From contig UBZM01000087.1 of NCBI GenBank assembly GCA_900470095.1, positions 1-64,000 on the forward strand: DNA of 64,000 bases, written 5' to 3'. How positions within the stretch are numbered: the first letter of the stretch is position 1; every line of letters starts with the position of its first letter. Below the pieces are notes generated by a model, which was not told where the DNA came from, did no database searches, and saw nothing but the letters and a program-made list of their open reading frames with translations. This DNA comes from Hyphomicrobiales bacterium (GTDB lineage Bacteria > Pseudomonadota > Alphaproteobacteria > Rhizobiales > Beijerinckiaceae). The position numbers and the translations under genes are program-made. This document shows positions 45,523 through 53,826 of the stretch, one piece after another.

Positions 45523-46380
45523 ATGGCCAGCAACGATGTTTTCGTCTCCACCGAATGGCTCGCCGAGCGCCTGAACGCGCCCGATATCGTGGTGGTCGAC
45601 GGCTCCTGGTATCTCCCCGTGCATGCCCGCGATCCCGCCGCCGAATATGCCGCACGGCGCATTCCAGGCGCGGTGCGCTTCGACATCGATACGGTGAAGG
45701 ACGCCAAGTCCGATCTGCCGCATATGCTCCCGCGGCCGGATGCCTTCGCGGCCACCGTCGGCGCCATGGGCATCGGCGACGGCATGCGCATTGTCGTCTA
45801 TGACGGGCTCGGCCTGTTCTCGGCCGCGCGCGTGCGTTGGACCTTCAAGACCTTCGGGGCGAAGGACGTCGTCATCCTCGAAGGCGGCTTCCCGAAATGG
45901 CAGGCCGAAGGCCGCCCGATCGAGGAAGGCCCGCCGCGTGCCCGCGCCGCCCGCACCTTCACTGCGCGGCTCGACCACTCCGCCGTGGCCGATGCCGGCG
46001 ATGTCGAGCGTGCGTTGAATGGCGCTGCGATCCAGGTCGTCGACGCCCGTCCGGCCGACCGCTTCCGCGGCGAGGCGCCAGAGCCGCGCGCCGGCGTGCG
46101 CTCGGGCCATATGCCGGGTTCGCTCAACCTGCCTTTCCCGGCGATCATCGCCGAGGGCAGGCTCCGTTCGCCGGAGGCCATCGCCGCCGCCTTCACCGAG
46201 GCTGGCGTCGATCTCGACAAGCCGATGATCACCAGCTGCGGCTCCGGCGTCTCGGCCGCAATCCTCTCGACCGCGCTCGAGACCATCGGCAAGCCGGCGC
46301 GCGCCATCTATGACGGGTCCTGGGCTGAATGGGGCGCGAGCGACCGCCCGATCGCAACCGGGCCGGCCAGGAAGGGCTAA
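45523..46380 (+). CDS. sseA: 3-mercaptopyruvate sulfurtransferase
   Basis: The 285-residue protein has two rhodanese domains. The catalytic one has TSCGSGVSA with Cys239, the CG(S/T)GV loop of mercaptopyruvate rather than thiosulfate sulfurtransferases. The N-terminal domain has DGSWYLPVHARDPAAEY and YDGLGLFSAARVRW. It moves sulfur from 3-mercaptopyruvate to thiols, cyanide or other acceptors. ATG at 45523 follows CAGGAA at about ten bases; an in-frame TTG at 45514 is possible. Cytoplasmic. Confidence 0.94.
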   Translation: MASNDVFVSTEWLAERLNAPDIVVVDGSWYLPVHARDPAAEYAARRIPGAVRFDIDTVKDAKSDLPHMLPRPDAFAATVGAMGIGDGMRIVVYDGLGLFSAARVRWTFKTFGAKDVVILEGGFPKWQAEGRPIEEGPPRARAARTFTARLDHSAVADAGDVERALNGAAIQVVDARPADRFRGEAPEPRAGVRSGHMPGSLNLPFPAIIAEGRLRSPEAIAAAFTEAGVDLDKPMITSCGSGVSAAILSTALETIGKPARAIYDGSWAEWGASDRPIATGPARKG

Positions 46381-46501
46381 CGCATCGGCCGGAAAACTGG
46401 ATTGCGGTTTTCTGGGAAAGCCGGCGCAAACGCAGAAGGCTGGATCATCGGACCGGACACGAGATCTGATCCGATGATCTGAGAAAACGCTGAAGCTTGA
46501 C

Positions 46502-47281
46502 TCAGTAAGTCGCTCTGCCGCCTGACAGATCGAAAATGCCACCGGTCGAGAAGGAGCATTCGTCGGAGGAGAGCCAGAGCACCATTCTGGCCACCTCCTC
46601 GATCTCGACGAAGCGGCCCATCGGGATACGGCCGAGGATGTCGGCGCGGCGCTCGGCCGAGATTTCCTTGGCCATCGCGGTCTCGGCAGCGGCCGGCGTG
46701 AGCGCAGTCACGATGATGCCGTCGCGTGCGGTTTCCTTGGCGACGCTCTTGGTCAGCGCGATCAACCCGGCTTTGGAGGCGCTGTAGGCGGCCGCCATCG
46801 CCATGCCTTCCTTGCCCTGGATCGAAGCAATGTTGACGACATGGCCACGCAGCGGATGCGGGTTCTGCGCGGTGTGGCGCGCTGCTTGTGCCCGCATCCG
46901 CCCGACGACCGCCCGGGTCACGAGATAGGCGCCGAACAGGTTCACCTGCAGCACGCGCTGAAAATTCTCCGGCGAGGTTTCCCAGACCGGTTTGACCTCG
47001 CCGAGCACACCGGCATTGTTGACGAGGATATCGACCCGGCCGCCGGAAAAGACGGTATCGGCGGCATGTTCGACCGCCGCCACATTCGTGATGTCGACCT
47101 CACGGACGCTGACAGTTGGGCCGAGTTCCGACCTTGCCTGCGCCAGCGCCGATGCGCTCATGTCCCAGAGTTCGACCTCGGCGCCGGCATCCATCAGCGC
47201 CTTGGCCATGCCACGCCCGAGCCCACCAGCCCCACCGGTGATGATCGCGCGGCGCCCGCCGAAGTCGTAGGTCGCAGTCAT
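46502..47281 (-). CDS. Short-chain dehydrogenase/reductase
   Basis: The 259-residue protein has TGGAGGLGRGMAKAL at about 15-29, an Asp after strand 2 (ELWDMS) suggesting NAD(H), NNAGV, catalytic serine in NIASIQG, YSASK and a C-terminal GGIFDLSGGRATY. It resembles 3-oxoacyl-ACP reductase and sugar/alcohol dehydrogenases. The ATG at 47281 overlaps the stop of the upstream 232-residue protein as TAATG, showing translational coupling. Divergent from an IclR/ABC unit, so it probably handles the imported compound or its product. Confidence 0.92.
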   Translation of the reverse strand: MTATYDFGGRRAIITGGAGGLGRGMAKALMDAGAEVELWDMSASALAQARSELGPTVSVREVDITNVAAVEHAADTVFSGGRVDILVNNAGVLGEVKPVWETSPENFQRVLQVNLFGAYLVTRAVVGRMRAQAARHTAQNPHPLRGHVVNIASIQGKEGMAMAAAYSASKAGLIALTKSVAKETARDGIIVTALTPAAAETAMAKEISAERRADILGRIPMGRFVEIEEVARMVLWLSSDECSFSTGGIFDLSGGRATY

Positions 47282-47979
47282 TAGCCCGCACTCCAGGCAG
47301 TCTTGGTTCGGGTGATCTGGTGACGATAGAGCCCTAGATCGAATGGCCCCTCGCCGCCAAGCGCCGTGAGTTTCTCAGCTGCCAGCTCAGCCTTGGCCAG
47401 GCTAACGAACTCCGCCTCGTCTCCCCAGCCTTCGAGCAGCAGCACCCAGCGTGGGACGGCATTGGCGACGCCGCGTGCCTTCTGCTCGGCGGTGGCGACG
47501 CCGCTCGCCTCGGCATCGGCGGTGAGCACATGCACGCCGGCGACGCCTGGTCGCGACAGCAGATCGGGAACGAACTGCCGAAGCAAGGCTGCCTTGTGCT
47601 CTGCCGCCTGGGCCTCCGGCACATCATAGCGCAGCGTCGCGATCAGCCCACCCTGCGCCGGCCCGGCGCTATGCGCCACCCGGCAGATCGAGCGGGCGAC
47701 CGAGCGGAAATGCTTCACCGCGGCAAGGGTCCAGGGCGTCGGCGCATTCACGCGTGCCGTATAATCCTGTCCCTTCAGGACCTCGACGCTGAGCGCCTCG
47801 TAAAGATTGAAGAATTCGAGACCGGCCTCGATCGCGGCATAACGCCGGCCGCGCAGGAATCCCGGAATGCCGACGCGTTCCGGCATATGCTCCTGGCCAT
47901 GCCAGGCATAGAAGACCTCGCGCCCTTCCGGGGCGATGTCGTGCCAGATCGCGACCGCCCCTTCTCCCGCCAAACTCAT
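47281..47979 (-). CDS. Unrecognised two-domain protein, possible tandem alpha-beta barrel (EthD-like)
   Basis: The 232-residue product starts at ATG 47979, with GAGGGAG seven bases upstream. I do not recognise a named family. It appears to have two halves: the first with FYAWHGQEHMPERVGIPGF, resembling dimeric alpha-beta barrel (EthD/Dabb) proteins, and the second (GGLIATLRYDVPEAQAAEHK, then PRWVLLLEGWG) with a similar strand-helix pattern. No signal peptide or membrane segment. It is first of the two-gene unit with an SDR. Its promoter overlaps that of the divergent IclR gene. Function in catabolism of the imported compound is inferred. Confidence 0.75.
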   Translation of the reverse strand: MSLAGEGAVAIWHDIAPEGREVFYAWHGQEHMPERVGIPGFLRGRRYAAIEAGLEFFNLYEALSVEVLKGQDYTARVNAPTPWTLAAVKHFRSVARSICRVAHSAGPAQGGLIATLRYDVPEAQAAEHKAALLRQFVPDLLSRPGVAGVHVLTADAEASGVATAEQKARGVANAVPRWVLLLEGWGDEAEFVSLAKAELAAEKLTALGGEGPFDLGLYRHQITRTKTAWSAG

Positions 47980-48011
47980 GATCGCTCCCTCGCCAGCCAT
48001 CGCAGGGCCCG

Positions 48012-48040
48012 TTGACTCGGCCTGTCCCGGCTCATATACG
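48012..48040 (+). promoter_or_regulatory. Sigma-70-like promoter of iclR
   Basis: TTGACT at 48012-48017 and TATACG at 48035-48040 are separated by 17 bases, a good sigma-70 fit. The start of transcription would fall near 48047, directly before the IclR-type palindrome. Confidence 0.55.
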
Positions 48041-48056
48041 AAATCAAATTCCGAAA

Positions 48057-48071
48057 TGGAATGATATTCCA
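48057..48071. promoter_or_regulatory. IclR-family operator palindrome
   Basis: TGGAAT and ATTCCA are a perfect inverted repeat around GAT. It closely follows the IclR consensus TGGAAATNATTTCCA. An overlapping arm ATTCC-N5-GGAAT starts at 48048. It lies just downstream of the promoter at 48012-48040, so the regulator would repress its own transcription and could affect the divergent pair. Confidence 0.75.
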
Positions 48072-48096
48072 AAAAGAAGAAATCAAGGGTGGAACG

Positions 48097-48948
48097 GTGA
48101 CGATCGCAGCGGTGGACCGCGCGCTGAAGATGCTGGAAATGCTGTCGGGAGAACCCGCCGGCATCGATCTCGGCGCGCTTGCCGAGCGGCTCGACCTGCC
48201 GGCGAGCGCAACCCACCGTCTGCTGACGACCTTCGCCGAGCGCGGCTTTGTCGCGCAGGATCCGGCAAGTGGCGCCTACGCGCTGACCCTGAAGCTCTCG
48301 CTCCTCGCCTTCCGCAATCTCGACCTTCGCCACCTGCCCGATGCCGGTCAGATCGTGCTCGACCGGCTCGCCCAGGCGACAGGTGAGTATTGCCGCCTGG
48401 CCGTGGTCGAAGGGGAGAATCTGGTCTGGATCGCCCGTTCGCAGGGCGCGACCGCCGGCCTGCGCTACGAGCCGCCAATGGGCTCGGAAATCGTCCTGCA
48501 TGCCACGGCGACCGGTAAAGCCTGGCTCGCCTCCCTGCCCGAAGACGAGGCGCTTCGCATCGTTTGCGCGCGCGGCTTTCAGGCCGAGGGCCGCACCGGA
48601 CCAAACGCCGTCACCGGCGTCGAAGCCTTGCGCAGCCATCTTACCGAGACGCGCCGGCGCGGCTTTGCGCTCGCCGTGGAGGAAGGCGAAATCGGCACGG
48701 TGGCGATGGCGACGACCTTCCGCTCCGCGCCAGGCGCAGAGGCGCCGATCGCCGGCACATTGAGCGTCGCCGGGCCCGCAGCCCGGATGCAGGCCGAGCG
48801 CCATGGTGCGATCGCCGATACCCTGCAAAGGGCCGCGGCCGAGATGTCGGAGATCTGGCCGCTGCGCCGGCGGCAGAGCTCGTCACTGCATAACCCTTCG
48901 CTGAATGGGCGGCCCAATCCCCTTCTCCAGACAGGAACCCTGGCATGA
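48097..48948 (+). CDS. IclR-family transcriptional regulator
   Basis: From GTG at 48097, preceded by AAGGGTGGAAC, the protein has 283 residues; an in-frame ATG at 48061 lies inside the operator and is less likely. The winged helix is AERLDLPASATHRLLTTFAERG, followed by the effector domain with GSEIVLHATATGKAWLASL, RRRGFALAVEEGEIGTVAMA. The gene overlaps the permease start as ATGA, so it is part of the transporter transcript. It probably senses the transported compound. Confidence 0.92.
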   Translation: MTIAAVDRALKMLEMLSGEPAGIDLGALAERLDLPASATHRLLTTFAERGFVAQDPASGAYALTLKLSLLAFRNLDLRHLPDAGQIVLDRLAQATGEYCRLAVVEGENLVWIARSQGATAGLRYEPPMGSEIVLHATATGKAWLASLPEDEALRIVCARGFQAEGRTGPNAVTGVEALRSHLTETRRRGFALAVEEGEIGTVAMATTFRSAPGAEAPIAGTLSVAGPAARMQAERHGAIADTLQRAAAEMSEIWPLRRRQSSSLHNPSLNGRPNPLLQTGTLA

Positions 48949-49769
48949 GCAACGATGGCGCCATCGCGCCTGCCGCGGCGCCCTCCGCGACATCTGTTCC
49001 GGCCACCGGACATGCGCGTGCCTGGGTCTCCGCCATCGCCTGGCCCCTCGCCAGCTTTGCCGTGCTGCTGCTCGCCTGGCAGTGGTTCGTGCCGATGGCC
49101 GGCATCCCGGAATACATCCTGCCGGTGCCGAGCGCCTTCTTCGAGCGGCTCTGGATCGACCGGGCCCTGATCGCCCAGCACACGCTGGTGACCGCCAACG
49201 AGATCGTGCTCGGCTTCCTGATGGCGGCGGTGATCTCGATCCCGCTCGGCTACATCATCGTCTCCGTGAAGATCCTGGAGAAGGCGATCTACCCGGTCAT
49301 CGTCTTCTTCCAGCTTGTGCCGAAGATCGCGATCGCGCCGCTTTTCGTCGTCTGGTTCGGCTTCGGCCTGTTCCCGAAGGTGCTGCTGACCTTCCTGCTC
49401 TGCTTCTTCCCGACACTGGTCGCCAGCATGACCGGCTTCAGGGCGCTCGACGAGCGGGTGCTCTACCTGACCCGCTCGATGGGCGCCTCGGCCTGGCAGA
49501 CCTTCCGCTATGTCCGGGTGCCGGCAGCGCTGACCTATATCTTCTCCGGCCTGAAGGTCTCTGCCGTCTTCGCCGCAACCGGCGCCATCGTCGGCGAGTT
49601 CGTCGGCGCCAATGCCGGCCTCGGCTATCTGCTGCTGCGCGGCACCAGCTTCCTCGACATGCCGCTGATCTTCGCCTGCCTCGTAGCGCTCAGCCTCGTC
49701 GGCATTGTCTTCAGCTATCTCGTCGACGGGCTCGAAGTGCTGCTGATGCCCTGGCAGCGAAAGGGCTGA
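48945..49769 (+). CDS. ABC transporter permease (SsuC/TauC type)
   Basis: The 274-residue membrane protein has about six helices and the EAA-loop-like segment YLTRSMGASAWQTFRYVRVPAA at about 177-198 that contacts the ATPase. VGEFVGANAGLGYLLLRGTS is typical of the nitrate/sulfonate/taurine permease group. Its ATG overlaps the iclR stop. With the binding protein at 49838 and ATPase at 50838 it makes a full importer. Substrate class includes alkylsulfonates, pyrimidine precursors and aromatic acids; not determined. Confidence 0.92.
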   Translation: MSNDGAIAPAAAPSATSVPATGHARAWVSAIAWPLASFAVLLLAWQWFVPMAGIPEYILPVPSAFFERLWIDRALIAQHTLVTANEIVLGFLMAAVISIPLGYIIVSVKILEKAIYPVIVFFQLVPKIAIAPLFVVWFGFGLFPKVLLTFLLCFFPTLVASMTGFRALDERVLYLTRSMGASAWQTFRYVRVPAALTYIFSGLKVSAVFAATGAIVGEFVGANAGLGYLLLRGTSFLDMPLIFACLVALSLVGIVFSYLVDGLEVLLMPWQRKG

Positions 49770-49837
49770 CCTATCCAAGACCAAGAAATGCCCGGCTCCA
49801 ACCAGGGCACCGGACAATGATCATGGGAGGAACCAAC

Positions 49838-50830
49838 ATGAACCGCCGCAGTCTCATCGCCGCCGCAACACTGATCGCGCTCAGCACAACGACGGCCTTC
49901 GCCCAAAGCGCGGGAAAGCCGATGAAGATCACGCTCAATTTCCTTGCCGCAGCGCCCAATGCCGGCTTCATGATGGCCAAGCAGCTCGGTCTCTACGAGA
50001 AGGCCGGCATCAACCTGACCATCGAGGAAGGCAAGGGCTCGGGCACCACGGCGCAGATGGTTGCAACCGGCCAGACCGATATCGGCTTCGCCGACGCGCC
50101 GGCCGCGATGCAGCTGCGCACCAAGGGCGCACCGGTGAAGATCATCGCCCCGGTGCTGCAGACCAACGGCTTTGCCATCATCTCGCTCGACGAGAGCAAT
50201 ATCGCCTCGCCCAAGGATCTGATCGGCAAGAAGGTCGCGGTCCAGCCCGGCACCGCCCAGACGACGCTGCTCGATGCGATCCTCGCCAGCAACCAGATCG
50301 ACAAGACCAAGCTCGACATCATCAACATCGATCCCGGCGCCTTTGTCGGGGCGCTGCTGGAAAAGAAGGTCGACGCCATCCTCGGCGGTGCCGATTTCCA
50401 TTCGATCCAGATTCGCGAGCGCGGCTTCAAGGTGCGCGACATCTTCTATCGCGATGTCGGCGTGCCGACCGTCGGCCTCTCGATGATCGCGCGCGACGAC
50501 CGGATCAAGGCCGATGCCGATCTGTTCAAGAAATTCGTCGAGGCGAGCCTTCAGGGCTGGGACGCCGCCCGCAAGAACCCCGACGCTGCGGCCGATGCCG
50601 TGGTGGCGCAATTCCCTTCAGTGAAGAAGGCGCAGGTGCTCGCGCAGTTCGACGTCGTCAACAAGCTGCTCTGCGCACCGGGAGCGACGTCGCTCGGCAA
50701 GGTGCCGGAGAAGAACTGGACCGTCAGCTTCGACCTGCTGACGCAATATCTCGGCCTGCCCAAGGACAAGCCGATCACCGACTATTACTCGACCGAGCTG
50801 CTGCCGGCCTCGGCACCGGCCTGTTCCTGA
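49838..50830 (+). CDS. ABC transporter substrate-binding protein (NMT1/THI5-like)
   Basis: ATG at 49838 follows GGGAGGAACC. The 330-residue protein has a signal peptide (MNRRSLIAAATLIALST ... AFAQS) to about residue 24, then KITLNFLAAAPNAGFMMAKQLGLYEKAGI, the NMT1/SsuA-type opening, and TGQTDIGFADAPAAMQLRTKGA. It is a periplasmic lobe-type binding protein. NMT1-like members bind thiamine pyrimidine precursors, sulfonates or aromatic acids, so the ligand is open. Confidence 0.92.
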   Translation: MNRRSLIAAATLIALSTTTAFAQSAGKPMKITLNFLAAAPNAGFMMAKQLGLYEKAGINLTIEEGKGSGTTAQMVATGQTDIGFADAPAAMQLRTKGAPVKIIAPVLQTNGFAIISLDESNIASPKDLIGKKVAVQPGTAQTTLLDAILASNQIDKTKLDIINIDPGAFVGALLEKKVDAILGGADFHSIQIRERGFKVRDIFYRDVGVPTVGLSMIARDDRIKADADLFKKFVEASLQGWDAARKNPDAAADAVVAQFPSVKKAQVLAQFDVVNKLLCAPGATSLGKVPEKNWTVSFDLLTQYLGLPKDKPITDYYSTELLPASAPACS

Positions 50831-50837
50831 GGTCTCC

Positions 50838-51629
50838 ATGAGCCTCGCGACCCAGTGCTCGGGTTCCGGCGCCGCCTCCATCCAGGGGCGCGGCGTCATC
50901 AAGACCTTCGGCGGCTTCACCGCCGTCGACGGTCTCACCCTCGATATCCGGAGCGGCGAATTCGTCAGCCTGATCGGCCCTTCCGGCTGCGGCAAGAGCA
51001 CGTTCATGCTCATGGCGGCCGGCCTGATGCCGGTCAGCGCCGGCGAATTGCTGGTCGACGGTCGGACACTGACCGAGCCACTCACCGATATCGGCATCGT
51101 CTTCCAGGACCACCTGCTGCTGGAGTTCCGGACCGCTCTGGAGAACGTCATGCTCCAGGCCGAGATCCGCGGCCTGCCGCTGGCGCCGGCACGCGAGCGT
51201 GCACTCGATCTCTTCGCCAAGCTCGGCATCTCGCATGCGGTCGATCGCTATCCGAAACAGCTCTCCGGCGGCATGCGCCAACGCGTCTCGATCGCCCGGG
51301 CGCTGATCCACAATCCCTCGGTGCTGATGATGGATGAGCCCTTTGGCGCGCTGGACGCCATCACCCGCACGCAGATCCGGCACGACCTCGAAATGCTCTG
51401 GCTGGAAACCGGCAAGACGGTCGTGTTCATCACCCACAGCATCGACGAGGCGATCGGCCTTTCCGACCGCGTGCTGGTGATGTCGCCGACGCCCGGGCGC
51501 ATCGTCGATGAGATCGCAATCGAGCTGCCGCGGCCACGCCCCGCCCATCTCGGCGACTACCCGAGCTTCAACGCCTATGCCGACCGCATCCACGACGCCT
51601 TCAGGCGTTTTGGCGTGATCAAGTATTGA
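50838..51629 (+). CDS. ABC transporter ATP-binding protein (SsuB/TauB type)
   Basis: The 263-residue protein has Walker A GPSGCGKST at about 50-58, a Q-loop (GIVFQDHLLLEF), signature LSGGMRQRVSIARAL, Walker B VLMMDEPFGALD and the H-loop (VVFITHSIDEAI). It powers the permease at 48945. ATG at 50838 is eight bases after the binding-protein stop. No TOBE domain, in line with the SsuB group. Confidence 0.94.
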   Translation: MSLATQCSGSGAASIQGRGVIKTFGGFTAVDGLTLDIRSGEFVSLIGPSGCGKSTFMLMAAGLMPVSAGELLVDGRTLTEPLTDIGIVFQDHLLLEFRTALENVMLQAEIRGLPLAPARERALDLFAKLGISHAVDRYPKQLSGGMRQRVSIARALIHNPSVLMMDEPFGALDAITRTQIRHDLEMLWLETGKTVVFITHSIDEAIGLSDRVLVMSPTPGRIVDEIAIELPRPRPAHLGDYPSFNAYADRIHDAFRRFGVIKY

Positions 51630-51682
51630 GGCTTGCCAGCGACGCCCATCGGACTAGCCTCCCGGAGGGAAGGAGCCTTCCG

Positions 51683-52201
51683 ATGGCCGAACACGATCAC
51701 CCGCATTCGCACGAGCATGACGAGCCGCGCTGGAAACATGACGGCGTGCGCGTCATCACCGGCGACAAGCTCGACCCCAACACGGCGCAGACACCCGGCA
51801 TGTTCCGGCAGGCTGCCATCAACCATGCCCGCGTCGGCGCGCAGAAGATCTGGGCCGGCACGGTCTCGATCCAGCCCAATGCCAAGACCGGCGTGCATCA
51901 TCATGGCGCACTGGAAAGCGTGATCTATGTCGTGCGCGGCAAGGCCCGCATGCGCTGGGGCGAGCGGCTCGAATTCGTCGCGGAGGCCGGGCCGGGCGAT
52001 TTCATCTATGTGCCGCCCTTCGTGCCGCACCAGGAGATCAACGCCAATCCGGACGAGCCGCTCGAATGCGTGCTGGTGCGTTCCGACAACGAGGCCGTGG
52101 TGGTCAACATCACCGATGTCGACCCGGTCGAGGCGCCGGAAGAGGTCTACTGGATCGACCCGATCCACAAGCACCCACCGGGCGGCGGCTCCCGAGACTA
52201 A
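51683..52201 (+). CDS. Cupin-domain protein
   Basis: The 172-residue protein starts at ATG 51683 after GGAGGGAAGGAG. It has a His-rich N-terminus ([11 protein letters not shown]) and a single cupin domain: [23 protein letters not shown], motif 1 with HHH and E, and [16 protein letters not shown], motif 2. These provide a metal site, possibly Mn, Fe or Zn. It ends the ABC transcript. Cupins of this sort can be dioxygenases, isomerases or regulators; activity unknown. The stop overlaps the convergent TsaA-like gene by four bases. Confidence 0.88.
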   Translation: MAEHDHPHSHEHDEPRWKHDGVRVITGDKLDPNTAQTPGMFRQAAINHARVGAQKIWAGTVSIQPNAKTGVHHHGALESVIYVVRGKARMRWGERLEFVAEAGPGDFIYVPPFVPHQEINANPDEPLECVLVRSDNEAVVVNITDVDPVEAPEEVYWIDPIHKHPPGGGSRD

Positions 52202-52689
52202 CCGCCGACCTCGAAATCGCCCGGCTGAGCGGGCGCGATCGGCGTGAACAGCTTGCGGTCTGGCTTCAGGTCGAGCAGCGGCGTCTCGTCGAGGCAATCG
52301 AGCCCACGGACCAGCAGTACCGCCCCCTCCCGGGCGGACAGCGTGACGATCGAGGTGCCGATCGGATTGGGCCTGACGGGCGAGCGTAGCGCGACGGTGC
52401 CGTGGGTCCCGTCACTTGCAGGGCTCTGGAGCACGAGGTCGCGCCGGGACTGATGCAGCCAGTAGAGCACCTCCAGGCGCTCGAAACGCTCGATACCGGC
52501 AAGCGCCGCGTCCCAGGGCTCGAACAGCTCGATCCGGCAGAGCGGCCCATCGGCCCGCCCCTGGCGCGGGCAGGTCAACCGGGACGTCCACGGCGTGCGG
52601 AGGCGGCCAATGAAGACCAGCCCGGCATCGCTCGCCACGGGCGGCGCGACCGCGACCTCGCGGTCGCGGATCTCGTTCTCGCGCACCAT
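52198..52689 (-). CDS. TsaA/TrmO-family protein
   Basis: The 163-residue product has the TsaA-fold core: [38 protein letters not shown] and [14 protein letters not shown], typical of tRNA-adenosine N6-methyltransferases (TrmO), which methylate t6A37 in certain threonine tRNAs using SAM. The E. coli protein is longer; this short form is common in alphaproteobacteria and its activity is not proven. Six bases separate it from mop on the same strand. Confidence 0.88.
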   Translation of the reverse strand: MVRENEIRDREVAVAPPVASDAGLVFIGRLRTPWTSRLTCPRQGRADGPLCRIELFEPWDAALAGIERFERLEVLYWLHQSRRDLVLQSPASDGTHGTVALRSPVRPNPIGTSIVTLSAREGAVLLVRGLDCLDETPLLDLKPDRKLFTPIAPAQPGDFEVGG

Positions 52690-52694
52690 CGCGA

Positions 52695-52901
52695 TCAGTC
52701 GATCGCGACCATCACGTCGGAGGCCTTCACCACGGCATAGGCCTGCTGCCCGACCGTGAGCTTGAGTTCGTCGACCGCTGCGTTGGTGATGGCCGAGGTC
52801 ACGATCGCTCGGCCGATGTCGATGCGCACATGGGCGGTCGTCGCGCCCTTCGTGATCTCGACGATCTTTCCCTTGAGCTGATTGCGGGCACTGATCTTCA
52901 C
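52695..52901 (-). CDS. mop: Molbindin (Mop), stand-alone TOBE domain
   Basis: From GTG at 52901, eight bases after GAGGAG, the product is 68 residues, the normal Mop length. [20 protein letters not shown] and [23 protein letters not shown] are the TOBE pattern. Mop proteins bind molybdate in oligomers as storage or as a sensor module. An upstream ATG at 52919 gives six extra residues but leaves the RBS inside the gene. It is divergent from modA and shares the ModE-box region. Confidence 0.92.
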   Translation of the reverse strand: MKISARNQLKGKIVEITKGATTAHVRIDIGRAIVTSAITNAAVDELKLTVGQQAYAVVKASDVMVAID

Positions 52902-52971
52902 GAGCTTTCTCCTCAGCATGTCCGAAGGGCTATCCCCTCAGGATTGACACGGCTCTCGACGCCACGCAACG

Positions 52972-52999
52972 ATCGCTATATTCCACGATGCACAGCGAT
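52972..52999. promoter_or_regulatory. ModE box
   Basis: ATCGCTATAT at 52972-52981 and GCACAGCGAT at 52990-52999 are separated by eight bases, 28 bp in all. The left half matches the ModE half-site ATCGnTATAT exactly; the right half keeps seven of ten positions. It ends 24 bases before the modA start and lies between divergent mop and modA. This is the expected site for molybdate repression of modABC. Confidence 0.75.
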
Positions 53000-53022
53000 T
53001 GCGATTTCGAGGGGACGCGACC

Positions 53023-53826
53023 ATGACAACCCGCCGCCACGTACTCGGCCTTGCCGCAGCCTTCCTTTTCGGAATGGCCACTGTCTCCGGACCGGCCCAG
53101 GCACAGGGCAAGGAGCTCGTCATTTTCGCGGCCGCGAGCCTCAAGAATGCGCTCGACGAGGCCGCGGCGAACTGGGTCAAGGAAAGCGGCAAGCCCGCGC
53201 CAAAGATCTCCTATGCCGCGAGCAACGCGCTCGCCAAGCAGATCGAACAGGGGGCGCCGGCCGATATCTTCATGTCGGCGGATCTCGACTGGATGGATTA
53301 CGCGGCCTCGAAGAACCTGATCAAGCCTGACACCCGCGTCAGCCTGCTGGCCAACCGGATCGCGCTCATCGCCGCCAAGGATTCGGCTACCAAGGTCGAG
53401 CTGAAGCCGGGCGTCGATCTGGCGACCGTGCTCGGCTCCGGCCGGCTCGCCATGGGCAATGTCGATTCCGTGCCTGCTGGCAAATACGGCAAGGCTGCGC
53501 TCGAGAAGCTCGGCGGCTGGGACAAGATCAAGGACAAGGTGGCACAGGCCGACAACGTTCGTGCCGCCCTGCTGCTGGTCTCACGCGGCGAGGCACCGCT
53601 CGGCATCGTCTACACCACCGACGCCGCCGCCGACCCGCAGGTCAAGGTTGTCGCCACCTTCCCCGAGGACTCGCACCCGCCGATCATCTATCCGGTCGCG
53701 GTGACGAAGGACTCGGTCAATGCTGACGCCCAATCCTTCCTGACCTATCTGCGCGGCTCCGCGGCAAAGGGCTCCTTCGAGAAGCAGGGCTTCACGGTGC
53801 TGAACAAGGCTGCCAGCTCTTCGTGA
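53023..53826 (+). CDS. modA: Molybdate-binding periplasmic protein ModA
   Basis: ATG at 53023 follows GAGGGGACGC. The 267-residue product has a signal peptide ending AQA at about residue 27, then ELVIFAAASLKNALDEAA, the ModA start with its first oxyanion-contacting serine. ISYAASNALAKQIEQGAPADIFMSADLDWMDYAAS supplies the second serine region and VGSGRLAMGNVDSVPAGKYGK-like text the third. It captures molybdate or tungstate for ModBC. First gene of the modABC transcript. Confidence 0.95.
   Translation: MTTRRHVLGLAAAFLFGMATVSGPAQAQGKELVIFAAASLKNALDEAAANWVKESGKPAPKISYAASNALAKQIEQGAPADIFMSADLDWMDYAASKNLIKPDTRVSLLANRIALIAAKDSATKVELKPGVDLATVLGSGRLAMGNVDSVPAGKYGKAALEKLGGWDKIKDKVAQADNVRAALLLVSRGEAPLGIVYTTDAAADPQVKVVATFPEDSHPPIIYPVAVTKDSVNADAQSFLTYLRGSAAKGSFEKQGFTVLNKAASSS

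Noticed and set aside
44752-46542. 596-codon minus-strand frame over AlaX and sseA
   Set aside because: Covers two intact plus-strand genes; no family features.
47281-48828. Minus-strand frame of 515 codons covering iclR
   Set aside because: Only the part from ATG 47979 has an RBS and protein-like features; the upstream part is antisense to the iclR gene.
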